Assembly (NCBI GenBank): GCA_001464915.1
Contig: LNED01000023.1
Span: 62,001 to 126,000 of the forward strand
Length of the DNA stretch: 64,000 bases
Reading direction: 5' to 3'
Source of the DNA: Sphingomonadales bacterium Ga0077531
GTDB taxonomy: Bacteria > Pseudomonadota > Alphaproteobacteria > Sphingomonadales > Sphingomonadaceae
Within the stretch, counting starts at the first letter, position 1, and every line of letters starts with the position of its first letter. The translations under genes were made by a program, and so were the position numbers. The notes beneath the pieces were generated by a model that worked only from the letters and a program-made list of their open reading frames with translations, did no database searches and was not told the DNA's origin. Of the stretch, positions 1 through 8,356 are shown piece by piece.

Positions 1-56
1 AGTGTGCCGGCCAACGTCAGGCTGCCACAGCCGAAAGTATGCGAGAAACGGGTCAT
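1..56 (-). CDS. Exosortase A-associated hydrolase 1, N-terminal fragment (partial)
   Basis: An ATG at 56-54 on the minus strand overlaps the TGA of the upstream gene as ATGA and opens a frame that runs off the window edge. Its 18 readable codons begin MTRFSHTFGCGSLTLAGT. The position directly after hydrolase 2 is where XrtA loci carry the alpha/beta hydrolase called hydrolase 1. The assignment rests on gene order and the 4-base overlap; the visible peptide is too short to prove the family. Confidence 0.6.
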   Translation of the reverse strand, partial: MTRFSHTFGCGSLTLAGT

Positions 57-730
57 GCCAAGCCGCCGCAGATGATCGCGGCTAGAGCATCAGCCTGGCC
101 TGCGTCGTCATCTGGTTCGGCGCGCAGCCACAAGCCGGGGCCGCCAAGCTGGCCTTGCGCAATTGCGGTCTGTCCGGGGGCGAGGGCAGGCTCTGCTGCC
201 TCCAGCGCGCGGACCATTGCTGCGCCGATAGGCCAGCCGCCGAGCGTCAGCCCTTCGCTCCGACCCTTTGCTAACAGGGCTTCGGAAGTCTCTGAATTTC
301 CAGCCTCACGTGCCGCAATCACTTGCGCCCGCAACATCCCGCGCAGCAGCTTTGGCCCCGATTGCGGCGCATAGTGCCAGCCCGGCAGGCCCTCAGGTGC
401 GAGCAGTGCGCCCGCTCTGATCGCCAGCACATGGGTCGCCCCCAGCGACTCCGCCGCCGCTGCCGCGCAAGTGCGCCAGCCTTCCAATGTCTGCTCTGAC
501 AGCGGGGTGAGGCTTTCGTTGCAGCCCGGCAAATCGGGCAGCAGAGTGTCGATCCCAGCCGCATCCAATCGCCGCATTACTTCGACCGTGAAGCGCCGTA
601 GCTTGTTCGCTTCGTCAAACCAGGCAGGCAGGATCAGTAACCGCGCGGGCCGCCCCCGATCGAACACCAGCAGCAGTTCTTCGCCGGCCGAACCGTCACC
701 TGACGCCGAAATGTTCCACGTGGAAATCAC
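53..730 (-). CDS. Exosortase A system-associated hydrolase 2
   Basis: This 225-residue protein resembles the hydrolase 2 family of XrtA exopolysaccharide loci, an alpha/beta-hydrolase-like group of unknown substrate. Visible landmarks are an early LLILPAWFDE strand, a PDLPGCNES turn near residue 65 and AIRAGALLAP near residue 103, where a normal hydrolase has its G-x-S-x-G elbow. No serine stands there, so catalysis is doubtful. The start is a GTG at 730. It follows the acyl carrier protein gene in the leftward operon and overlaps hydrolase 1 by four bases. A parS-like palindrome covers codons 2 to 7. Confidence 0.75.
   Translation of the reverse strand: MISTWNISASGDGSAGEELLLVFDRGRPARLLILPAWFDEANKLRRFTVEVMRRLDAAGIDTLLPDLPGCNESLTPLSEQTLEGWRTCAAAAAESLGATHVLAIRAGALLAPEGLPGWHYAPQSGPKLLRGMLRAQVIAAREAGNSETSEALLAKGRSEGLTLGGWPIGAAMVRALEAAEPALAPGQTAIAQGQLGGPGLWLRAEPDDDAGQADALAAIICGGLA
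712..727. other. parS-like palindrome (candidate ParB-binding site)
   Basis: The 16 bases TGTTCCACGTGGAAAT contain a perfect 12-base palindrome, TTCCACGTGGAA, at 714-725. They match the chromosomal parS form TGTTCCACGTGGAACA at 14 of 16 positions. The site lies inside the first codons of hydrolase 2. The match is seen directly; ParB binding is inference, and no parA or parB gene is in this window. Confidence 0.5.
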
Positions 731-747
731 CCTAGCGCACCCTAGCG
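728..747. repeat. Two tandem copies of a 10-base repeat
   Basis: CACCCTAGCG occurs twice head to tail (728-737 and 738-747), next to the parS-like palindrome and covering the GTG start and ribosome-binding region of hydrolase 2. On the coding strand each copy gives AGGGTG, so it may form or duplicate the Shine-Dalgarno sequence. Confidence 0.6.
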
Positions 748-762
748 GGGGTCAAGCCGAGG

Positions 763-1059
763 CTAGAGCGGGGCAAGCTTGGCCTGTGCGAAGGCGCGCA
801 GGCCGCCATAGGTTTCGAGCATTTCGCCGTCGACATCATCATCGTCGATCACGATTCCAAGCCGGTCTTCCATTTCAGTGAGCAGGCCAGCGACCGCCAT
901 CGAATCGAGTTCGGGCAGGTGGCCAAACAGCCCGCTATCGGCATCGAAAGCCGCCGCCTGCGCCGGATCGAGGCCAAGCACATCGGCGATAAGCGCCTTC
1001 AATTGCTGGTCGAGTGCTTCCTCGTCCAACTGCCCCTGCAAGATCGGCGTGCTGCTCAT
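763..1059 (-). CDS. Acyl carrier protein of the exosortase A locus
   Basis: A 98-residue acyl carrier protein. The phosphopantetheine attachment serine is S53 in LPELDSMAV, followed by the acidic helix EMEDRLGIVIDDDDVDGE typical of carrier domains. The ATG at 1059 is chosen because the frame upstream of it reads as non-coding. It lies between the GNAT-like gene and hydrolase 2 in the leftward operon. Dedicated carrier proteins of this kind accompany an AMP-forming ligase in a subset of XrtA loci, and the ligase is encoded divergently next door. Presumably it carries an activated acyl or aminoacyl group; the actual group is unknown. Confidence 0.85.
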   Translation of the reverse strand: MSSTPILQGQLDEEALDQQLKALIADVLGLDPAQAAAFDADSGLFGHLPELDSMAVAGLLTEMEDRLGIVIDDDDVDGEMLETYGGLRAFAQAKLAPL

Positions 1060-1151
1060 GGCGCTGGCGTATTCCCTGTTATCGGCCGTGGCCGCGGGGC
1101 TTAGCCATGCGCGCGCAGTGGTGCAAGTTTTGCAGCCTTGAACGAGCGCGC

Positions 1152-2126
1152 TCAGGGCTTGGCCACGCGCAGCATCCGCTTGGCCAGCGGCGCCCAACTG
1201 CGCGGGCGTGCCGGGTTGAGACAATCGATCCGGTAACGCGGGCGCACCGCCTCCATCCAATCGGCCTTGTAGCTTTGATCGCCGGTGCCGAAATCGACCA
1301 ATTCCACACGGTCACTGTCGATCACATGCTGGAACATTGCCGCGCTGAGAGTGGTGCCGGCCGATAGCGGCTTGTGGCTTTCAAGATGTGCGAGCTTATG
1401 GATGTAGGCGATTGAATTTTCGACAGTCCAGCATTGCGCGGCAACTGCCATTCCATCCGCCCGCGCGACACCCAATCGCAACCGGCCCGCTGCCCCTTCA
1501 GCCGCGGCAAAGGCGCGTAGCATCTCGGGCTGATCTTCTGCGGGTTTCCAGCTCGCGGCATAGATTGCTTCGTATTCGTCCCAAAGGGCGGGATCGAAGC
1601 GTGTTATCACCTCGGTTGTGACTTTTTTGCCCTTGCGTTTCAGCGTGGTGCGCAAGGTTCCTGGGCGGCTGTCCCAATAGGCGGCAAAGCTGCGCCCGGC
1701 GACGGGCAGAACGTGGTTGGTATCGCATTCCGCGACCGCCACCTGCCAGCCCGCCGCGCGAAATGCCCGCGCCAGTCGCTCGGCGGAGCCATCCTCTCCC
1801 GGCACCGGTTCAAGCGTGATGCGATACCCCCGCGTCTTCAACCCGCGCGCCAGTGCCTCCAGCAAGCGGTCACCCGCCGGGCCCGCCGGGGCGTGGGCGC
1901 GCCAAGTGAAACTGTACCAGTTGCGCAGGGGCGTGATCCGGCCATCCGCCTCGGTCAGGGCGAGCGCGGCGGTGTGATCGCCCTCGCTGGCGACCGCGAT
2001 CAACGGCGTGATGCCCGTCTCGGCCAGCAGCGCATACCATTCGGCACGATCAAACGGCGCGGCGGCGCCTTGCGCAGTCAGCGCTTGCAAGACGTTAACG
2101 CTGTCGTGATACCGCGTTTCGATCAC
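1152..2126 (-). CDS. GNAT/BioF2-like acyltransferase of the exosortase A locus
   Basis: This 324-residue protein has the BioF2-like acetyltransferase fold seen in FemAB-related proteins: an RPGTLRTTLKRKGKK segment, a central WDEYEAIYAASWK helix and the late motif DFGTGDQSYKADWM. The start is a GTG at 2126 preceded by AGGAG ten bases upstream. Longer starts would overlap the divergent ligase gene. It is the first gene of the leftward operon with the carrier protein and hydrolases. A plausible role is transfer of an acyl group from the carrier protein to a sugar or amine; that is inference. Confidence 0.75.
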   Translation of the reverse strand: MIETRYHDSVNVLQALTAQGAAAPFDRAEWYALLAETGITPLIAVASEGDHTAALALTEADGRITPLRNWYSFTWRAHAPAGPAGDRLLEALARGLKTRGYRITLEPVPGEDGSAERLARAFRAAGWQVAVAECDTNHVLPVAGRSFAAYWDSRPGTLRTTLKRKGKKVTTEVITRFDPALWDEYEAIYAASWKPAEDQPEMLRAFAAAEGAAGRLRLGVARADGMAVAAQCWTVENSIAYIHKLAHLESHKPLSAGTTLSAAMFQHVIDSDRVELVDFGTGDQSYKADWMEAVRPRYRIDCLNPARPRSWAPLAKRMLRVAKP

Positions 2127-2145
2127 TGAAAGACTGCTCCTGCCG

Positions 2146-3693
2146 ATGCCGCTACCACCCGATCCCACCGCATATCCGATTGACCACCTCGCTGAGCGAG
2201 CCGTGGCGATGGGCTTTGGTGAGCATCCGGCGTTGGTTCTGCGCGAGGGGACGCTTAACCACAATCAGTTAAGACAGCGTGTTGCGAGCCTGGCCGGGTG
2301 GCTGGCGCAAATGGTGCCGCATCCCGGCGCTCGGGTAGCGAGCTGGGCGGCGAAGGGCGAGCTAACGTGCCTGCTGCCGCTGGCCGCGGCGCGGGCGGGG
2401 CTGGTGCATGTGCCGATCAACCCGCTGCTCAAACGCGCGCAGGCGGCGCATATCCTTACCGATAGCGGGGCGCGGTTGCTGCTGGGGACAGGCTCGCGGC
2501 TCGCCTCGTTCGAGCCGGGCGACTTGCCCCACGGTTGCGCCGCGCTGGGCGAGGCGGAGGCGCTGGCGGCTGCTGCGGCGGCCGGGCGCGCATTGGGGCC
2601 ATCGCAGGCCGATCCCGATGATCTGGCGGCGATCCTCTACACCTCTGGCTCCACCGGCCGTCCCAAGGGCGTAATGCTCAGCCATGCAAACATGTGGCTC
2701 GGTGCGGTGAGTGTGGCGCATTACCTTGCGTTGGCGACCGATGACGTGACGCTGGCGGTGTTGCCGCTGTCGTTCGATTACGGGCAGAATCAACTGTTGA
2801 GCACATGGTTCGCGGGCGGGGCGGTGGTGCCGCTCGATTTCCTGTTTGCCAAGGATGTCGCCAAGGCCTGCGCCAAGCATGGGGTAACCACGATCGCCGC
2901 GGTGCCGCCCTTGTGGGTGCAACTGACAGAAATCGACTGGCCTGCCGAGGCGCGTGCGCCGCTGCGGCGGCTGACCAATAGTGGCGGGGCGCTGACCGTG
3001 GATCTGGTGCGGTCGCTGCGGGCGTTGTTTCCGGAAGCGCGGCTGTTCCCGATGTATGGCCTGACCGAGGCGTTTCGTTCGACTTATCTCGATCCTGAGT
3101 TGGTGGATTCTCATCCGACTTCAATGGGTAAAGCGATACCTTTCGCAGAGATTCTCGTTATTAATGATGCGGGCGAGGTCGCCGCCGATAACGAGGAGGG
3201 CGAGCTGGTGCATTGCGGCCCGCTGGTCGCGCAAGGGTATTGGCAAGATGCAGAGCGCACCGCCGAGCGATTCAAGCCTGCGCCCGCCGCCTCCACCTAT
3301 GGCGGCACCGCTGTCTGGTCAGGCGACCGAGTGCGGCGCGATGCTGATGGCTTGCTCTATTTCGCCGGGCGGCGCGATGCGATGATCAAGAGCGCGGGCA
3401 ACCGCATCAGTCCGCAAGAGGTTGAGGACGCTGCGCTTGCCACAGGGCTGGTGGCCGAGGCGGTCGCGCTCGGCGTGGCCGACGCACGCTTGGGGCAAGC
3501 GGTGCATTTGGTGGTGCGTGGAGAAGGTGGTGAGGCGGCCCGCGCTGACCTCGCCAAGCGCCTCCAGCGCGACCTTCCCAATTTCATGCAGCCGGCCGTG
3601 ATCCATTGGCGTAAGGCGATGCCCTTGAACCCCAATGCCAAGATCGATCGCACCGCCTTGCAGGTTGAACTCAATCAGGAATTTTCGTCATGA
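2146..3693 (+). CDS. Acyl-CoA ligase (AMP-forming), exosortase A system-associated
   Basis: A 515-residue member of the ANL adenylate-forming family. The phosphate-binding loop YTSGSTGRPKG lies at residues 165-175, the adenine motif YGLTEAF near 305, the hinge region SGDRVRRDADG near 390 and the C-terminal lysine in NPNAKIDRT near 506. Length and sequence match the XrtA-associated ligase family. It would activate a carboxylic or amino acid with ATP, probably loading it on the carrier protein encoded at 763-1059. It is divergent from the GNAT-like gene with 19 bases between starts and overlaps the decarboxylase gene by four bases. Confidence 0.88.
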   Translation: MPLPPDPTAYPIDHLAERAVAMGFGEHPALVLREGTLNHNQLRQRVASLAGWLAQMVPHPGARVASWAAKGELTCLLPLAAARAGLVHVPINPLLKRAQAAHILTDSGARLLLGTGSRLASFEPGDLPHGCAALGEAEALAAAAAAGRALGPSQADPDDLAAILYTSGSTGRPKGVMLSHANMWLGAVSVAHYLALATDDVTLAVLPLSFDYGQNQLLSTWFAGGAVVPLDFLFAKDVAKACAKHGVTTIAAVPPLWVQLTEIDWPAEARAPLRRLTNSGGALTVDLVRSLRALFPEARLFPMYGLTEAFRSTYLDPELVDSHPTSMGKAIPFAEILVINDAGEVAADNEEGELVHCGPLVAQGYWQDAERTAERFKPAPAASTYGGTAVWSGDRVRRDADGLLYFAGRRDAMIKSAGNRISPQEVEDAALATGLVAEAVALGVADARLGQAVHLVVRGEGGEAARADLAKRLQRDLPNFMQPAVIHWRKAMPLNPNAKIDRTALQVELNQEFSS

Positions 3694-4916
3694 AGCCCGT
3701 TGGCCCAATCCCCGCCGGTTATGCGGCCATTGATGGCGACCTTGCGATCGGCGGGCGGCGTGTCAGCGAGCTTGTGGCAGAGGCGGGCCGCACCCCGTTG
3801 TTTGTCTATTCGCGCAGCCATCTCGACGCCCGCGTGGCTGAACTGCGCGCCGCGCTGCCAAAGCGGATCGGGCTCAACTACGCGGTCAAGGCCAACCCGC
3901 ACCTTGCGGTAATCGGCCACATGGCGCCGTTGGTGGATGGGTTCGACATTGCCTCGTCAGGCGAATTGGGACTGTGCGTCGCGGTGGGGATTGATCCAGA
4001 GCGGATCAGCTTTGCCGGGCCGGGCAAGCGTGATGACGAGTTGGAGGCGGCGATTGCCGTCGGTGTCACGCTCAATTGCGAAAGCGAGGGAGAGGCAGCG
4101 CGGGCGCTGGCCATCGGGCAGCGGTTGGGCAAGCGGCCGCGCATCGCGATCCGGGTCAATCCGAGCTTCACCATGACGGGTTCGGGTATGAAAATGGGCG
4201 GCGGGGCCAAGCAGTTCGGCGTCGATGCCGAACGCGTGCCCGCGCTCGCACGCGCGATGATTGCGCAAGGGGCCGAGTGGCGCGGCTTGCACATCTTTAC
4301 CGGCAGCCAGACCTTGAGCGCAGACGCGATCATCGAAGCGCAAGGCAAGGTGCTGGATTTGGCTGCGGAACTGGCTGAGGTAATCGGCCACGGCCTGCCC
4401 AAGCTGAACATGGGTGGGGGGCTGGGTATTCCCTATTTCCCCGGAGACATCCCGGTTGATCTTCCTCGCGTCGGCGCTGCTTTGGCAGAGCGGGTCGCGC
4501 ACCTGCCGCCGGTGCTAGCTGATACTGAGCTATGCATGGAACTGGGCCGCTATCTGGTGGGGGAAGCGGGTGTGTACCTGACCCGGATCATTGACCGTAA
4601 GGTGAGCCACGGGGTCACCTACCTCATTACCGATGGCGGGCTGCACCATCAGCTCGCCGCTTCGGGCAATTTCGGAACGGTGGTGCGGCGCAATTATCCT
4701 TCTGCGATTGCAACGTGTTATGGGGCGGAGCCGACAGAGGAAGTCAACATCGTCGGCTGTCTGTGCACTCCGCTCGACCGGCTTGCCGACAATGCCGCGA
4801 TGCCGCACGCCGAGGTTGGCGATATGGTCGCGGTGTTCTGCGCTGGAGCATACGGAGCAACCGCTTCGCCTAGCGCCTTTCTCGGCCACGGCCCGGCAGC
4901 CGAAATCCTGGTGTAA
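3690..4916 (+). CDS. PLP-dependent decarboxylase, exosortase A system-associated
   Basis: A 408-residue fold-type III enzyme related to diaminopimelate and ornithine decarboxylases. The pyridoxal-phosphate lysine is K67 in NYAVKANPH. A glycine-rich phosphate loop (NMGGGLGIPYF) lies near residue 240 and the catalytic cysteine region VFCAGAYGA is near the C terminus. The ATG overlaps the ligase stop as ATGA, so the two are translationally coupled. In XrtA loci this enzyme is thought to decarboxylate an amino acid for an unidentified small-molecule branch. Substrate unknown. Confidence 0.88.
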   Translation: MKPVGPIPAGYAAIDGDLAIGGRRVSELVAEAGRTPLFVYSRSHLDARVAELRAALPKRIGLNYAVKANPHLAVIGHMAPLVDGFDIASSGELGLCVAVGIDPERISFAGPGKRDDELEAAIAVGVTLNCESEGEAARALAIGQRLGKRPRIAIRVNPSFTMTGSGMKMGGGAKQFGVDAERVPALARAMIAQGAEWRGLHIFTGSQTLSADAIIEAQGKVLDLAAELAEVIGHGLPKLNMGGGLGIPYFPGDIPVDLPRVGAALAERVAHLPPVLADTELCMELGRYLVGEAGVYLTRIIDRKVSHGVTYLITDGGLHHQLAASGNFGTVVRRNYPSAIATCYGAEPTEEVNIVGCLCTPLDRLADNAAMPHAEVGDMVAVFCAGAYGATASPSAFLGHGPAAEILV

Positions 4917-5116
4917 TCGACCAATGGCGAGGGAGCTGTTAACCCCCGCCAAAGCGCCGTCCCATATCGGGATGGGCCACCAATTTGCCCTGTATAACTA
5001 ACAATATGTTCACCATTTCCGGCGACAAGTGACCGTCTTCGCGGGTTCATGTGTCGCAGGTCGCTCCTGCGGCGTGCACATGGCCTTGCTTGATCTGGCC
5101 AAGGACATGTCCGTCG
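4917..5116. promoter_or_regulatory. Intergenic region ahead of the export/kinase genes
   Basis: Two hundred bases without a gene. A small hairpin, CCCAT-6-ATGGG, lies at 4961-4976. It is followed by a locally AT-rich stretch (TGTATAACTAACAATATG, about 4991-5008) that could hold the promoter of the downstream unit. No confident -35/-10 pair is seen. Confidence 0.3.
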
Positions 5117-5758
5117 ATGCTTACCTTTCCGAGTTTCCCCCGTCTGGCCGTGCTGGCTGTTCCCGCGCTGGCACTGGCCGCCTGCGCCACCGGCGGCACC
5201 GAGCTGCCGACTGCGAACTATTCCAGCACCGCCATCGCCCCGAGCGAGGCCTATACCATCGGCCCGCTTGACGAGATCACCATCCACGTCTGGCGCAACC
5301 CCGAACTCAGCGCCGAAAAAGTGCGCGTGCGCCCCGATGGGCGGCTGACGATCCCGCTGGTGCAGGACATCCCTGCGGTCGGCAAAACCGCGACCGAATT
5401 GCAGGAATACATTGCGGGCGAGCTGGCGAAATACATCGAACAGCCGATCGTCTCGGTGATCGTGAATACGCCCGAGGGCAATTTCACCCAGCAGGTGCGG
5501 ATCATCGGCGCGACCGGGCAACCCGCTTCGCTGCCGTTCCGCGCCAATATGACCGTGCTTGATGCGATGATCGCAGTGGGCGGCCTGAACGAATTTGCCG
5601 CTGGCAACCGCGCCAAGCTGATCCGGCTCGACCGCGAAACCGGCACACAAGCCGAATACCGCCTGCGACTTTCGGACTTGATCCGCAAAGGCGATGCCAC
5701 CGCCAACGTGCTGCTGATGCCGGGCGACACGATCATCATCCCTGAGAGCCGGTTCTAA
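5117..5758 (+). CDS. XrtA system polysaccharide export lipoprotein
   Basis: A 213-residue outer-membrane polysaccharide export protein of the Wza/OPX type. The ATG at 5117 gives a clean lipoprotein signal peptide with lipobox L-A-A-C23, which longer starts would spoil. The mature part opens with the poly-export motif (IGPLDEITIHVWRNPEL) and a beta-grasp region. A soluble ligand-binding segment (RIIGATGQPASLPFRANMTV) follows. It should form the outer-membrane exit for the exopolysaccharide made by this locus. The chain-length determinant follows 15 bases downstream. Confidence 0.88.
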   Translation: MLTFPSFPRLAVLAVPALALAACATGGTELPTANYSSTAIAPSEAYTIGPLDEITIHVWRNPELSAEKVRVRPDGRLTIPLVQDIPAVGKTATELQEYIAGELAKYIEQPIVSVIVNTPEGNFTQQVRIIGATGQPASLPFRANMTVLDAMIAVGGLNEFAAGNRAKLIRLDRETGTQAEYRLRLSDLIRKGDATANVLLMPGDTIIIPESRF

Positions 5759-5773
5759 GGGGCGGCTGCGCAA

Positions 5774-7294
5774 ATGAGCGACATCTTTGACGAGTTGCGC
5801 GCGGCGCTATGGTCGGTCTGGCACCGCCGCTGGATCGCGATTGCGGTTGCCTGGGGCGTGTGCCTGCTGGGCTGGCTGGTGATCGCGATGATCCCCAATT
5901 CGTACGAATCCAAGGCGCGCGTTTATGTCGATGTGCAGGACGTGCTGTCCAAACAGCTCGGCATTGCGGGCGACGGCAAGGAAGAAATCATGCGCGTGCG
6001 GCAGACCCTGTCGAGCGCCAAGAATCTTGAAAAGGTGATCACATCCACGCGGCTCGGCGAAGGAATTACCGAGCGTAGCGCACTGGATTCCGCCACCGCT
6101 GAACTGGAAAAAAAGGTCAAGGTGACCAGTGAGCAGGACAACCTGTTTGAGATCACCGCCGAAATTGGGCGCAGCGACCTGTCCGACGCCGAAAATGCCG
6201 TGCTGGCGCGAGATGTTGTGCAAAAGCTGCTCGACATCCTGCGCGAAGAGCACGTGATCGGCAATCGCACCGGGATCAGCACCGCAATCGGCGATCTCGA
6301 TCGGCAGCTGGATGAGCGCAAGCTTGAACTGGAGCAGGCCGAACAACGCCGTCTGGCGTTCGAATCGCAATATCCTGATCTGGTTGGCGGGTCGGAAAGC
6401 CTGTCGACTAAGGTGCAGCAGGCGCGCACCGAATTGCGCGATGTCGATGCTGATCTGGCAGCAGCGGAAAGCGCCTTGGCCGCAATTTCGAGCCAGCTGG
6501 CCAGCACGCCGCGTACATTGGCAGGCGGGCGCGATGCGACCGGGCCAAAGGCCGCGCTGCAACAGGCGCAGACCCAGCTGGCAGAGCTGCGTTCGCGCGG
6601 GCTGACCGACAATCACCCGGACGTTGTCTCCACCACCAAGCAGGTCGCAATTCTTGCGCGGCAGGCAGCGGCAGCGGGCGATGATGCGGGCGGCACACCC
6701 AACCCGGCCCATTCCTCGCTGGTGGCAATCCGCAGTGAACGGCAAGCCGCAGTCGAAGCTCTGCAAGCCCGCCGCGCCGCGCTCCAAAGCAATGCCGCCG
6801 GGCTGCTGGCAAGCCAGGCGACCGAGCCGACCGTCGCCGCTGAAGCCAACCGCATTAGCCGCGATTACGACGTGCTGAGCCAGAATTACGAAAAGCTGCT
6901 GCAAGACCGTGAGGCGCTGCGCACGCGCGGACAGGTGGAGGACAAGGCGAGCCAGTTCCGGTTCGATATCATCCAGCAACCCGGTGTGCCGCAGAAACCG
7001 GCCGCGCCCAATCGCCCGCTGCTATTGTTCGGGGTGCTGATTGTCGGTCTCGGGGCAGGGGCAGCGGTGGCCTATGCGCTCAGCCAGCTCAAATCGAGCT
7101 TCCCCACCGCGCAAAAGCTGGAGCGCGCGTTCGATCTGCCGGTGATCGGTTCGATCTCGCTGACGGTGTCGGACGCCGCGCGGGAGATTGAGGCCAAGCG
7201 ATTGAAGCAATTTGCCGGGGCCTGCGCCGGTCTGGCGGCGATTTTCGTGGTGCTGCTCGCCATCGAAATCGTCGCGGTCGGGACGATTGCGTGA
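5774..7294 (+). CDS. XrtA system polysaccharide chain-length determinant (Wzz-like)
   Basis: A 506-residue polysaccharide co-polymerase. A transmembrane helix at about residues 20-40 is followed by a Wzz domain, a long periplasmic coiled coil rich in E, Q, R and A (about 150-400), and a second helix near 415-435. A further hydrophobic segment ends the protein, after the proline-rich motif QQPGVPQKPAAPNRP. These proteins set chain length and work with a separate tyrosine autokinase, which is the next gene. The start 15 bases after the lipoprotein gene indicates an operon. Confidence 0.88.
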   Translation: MSDIFDELRAALWSVWHRRWIAIAVAWGVCLLGWLVIAMIPNSYESKARVYVDVQDVLSKQLGIAGDGKEEIMRVRQTLSSAKNLEKVITSTRLGEGITERSALDSATAELEKKVKVTSEQDNLFEITAEIGRSDLSDAENAVLARDVVQKLLDILREEHVIGNRTGISTAIGDLDRQLDERKLELEQAEQRRLAFESQYPDLVGGSESLSTKVQQARTELRDVDADLAAAESALAAISSQLASTPRTLAGGRDATGPKAALQQAQTQLAELRSRGLTDNHPDVVSTTKQVAILARQAAAAGDDAGGTPNPAHSSLVAIRSERQAAVEALQARRAALQSNAAGLLASQATEPTVAAEANRISRDYDVLSQNYEKLLQDREALRTRGQVEDKASQFRFDIIQQPGVPQKPAAPNRPLLLFGVLIVGLGAGAAVAYALSQLKSSFPTAQKLERAFDLPVIGSISLTVSDAAREIEAKRLKQFAGACAGLAAIFVVLLAIEIVAVGTIA

Positions 7295-7310
7295 GGGTGG
7301 GAAGAGCACA

Positions 7311-8354
7311 ATGACCGAACAGGGCAAAATCAACCGGGAGGGCGCAACGCCTGCTTCGCTGTTTGAACGCGCAGATGCGGCGTTCGGGCTCGGCCCGGTG
7401 CGCGCGGTGCCTAAGCTGCCTCCGGTGCCTGAAGCGTTGCGCCGCACTTCGGCGCCCCAATCGCCAGCGCAACCACCAGTCGAGGTCGCGCCTGTCGTCG
7501 CTGCGCCCCAGCCGCAGCCGCAAGCTCAAGTTCAGCCACAGGCGGCCCCGCAACCTTCCGAGCCAGCGCCGCAACAGCCGCAACAACAGACTGCGGTTGC
7601 CTTGCAACAACCGGCTGCAGTCGCCTTCTGCGGCCCGTTCGCTGCGATTGACCGCGATCATCTGCGGGATGGCGGTTTGATCGTGCCCGAAGACCCTGTG
7701 ACCGGGCTGCTGGAAGAGTTCCGCATCGTCAAACGCGAACTGCTCGCCGATGCGCGGGCGAGCGATACTCCGCTGGCGCGCCGCATTTTGGTGTGTTCGC
7801 CGCATCCGGGTGAGGGCAAAACCTATTGCGCCACCAACCTTGCCATCGCGCTCGCTGCCGAGCGCGGGCTTGAGGTGCTGCTGGTCGATGCCGATGTGGT
7901 TAAGCCATCGGTGGCGCAGCGCTTGGGAATCGATGTCGAGCAGGGACTGATGGATGCGCTCGCTGATCCGGCAATTCTACCTGAAAGCCTGGTGATCCAG
8001 ACCGATATTGACGGACTGTTCGTGCTGCCCGCAGGCACAGCGACGTCGCTCGATGCCGAATACCTCGCCAGTGCGCGGACGGGCGAAGTGCTCGACCGGT
8101 TGACGATGGGCGCGCCCAACCGGATCCTGATTTTCGACACGCCGCCCGCGCTCGCCGCCTCGCCCGCCGCCGAACTCGCGGCCCATGTTGGGCAGGCATT
8201 GTTGGTGGTGCGCGCGGATGAAACCAGCCGCGCCGCACTGGAGGATGCTCAGCAACTGCTGTCGGCCTGCGGCGATATCAAACTGCTGCTCAATGCCGCG
8301 CGCTACAGCCCTTCGGGGCGGCGCTTTGGCACCTATGGGCCCAAGGGGAAATGA
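7311..8354 (+). CDS. XrtA-associated tyrosine autokinase
   Basis: A 347-residue cytoplasmic BY-kinase. Walker A is SPHPGEGKT at residues 163-171, Walker A' is LLVDADV near 190 and Walker B is ILIFDTPP near 265. The first 160 residues hold a proline/glutamine-rich low-complexity linker (about 43-104). The C terminus has only two tyrosines (ARYSP and GTYGP), not the usual tyrosine cluster. ATG 7311 is preceded by GGGAAGAG. It should be activated by the chain-length determinant just upstream and regulate polymerisation by autophosphorylation. Confidence 0.88.
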   Translation: MTEQGKINREGATPASLFERADAAFGLGPVRAVPKLPPVPEALRRTSAPQSPAQPPVEVAPVVAAPQPQPQAQVQPQAAPQPSEPAPQQPQQQTAVALQQPAAVAFCGPFAAIDRDHLRDGGLIVPEDPVTGLLEEFRIVKRELLADARASDTPLARRILVCSPHPGEGKTYCATNLAIALAAERGLEVLLVDADVVKPSVAQRLGIDVEQGLMDALADPAILPESLVIQTDIDGLFVLPAGTATSLDAEYLASARTGEVLDRLTMGAPNRILIFDTPPALAASPAAELAAHVGQALLVVRADETSRAALEDAQQLLSACGDIKLLLNAARYSPSGRRFGTYGPKGK

Positions 8355-8356
8355 CC

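Noticed and set aside
1060-1260. N-terminal extension of the acyl carrier protein
   Set aside because: The extra 67 codons have no domain and would double the protein; ATG 1059 gives a normal carrier-protein length.
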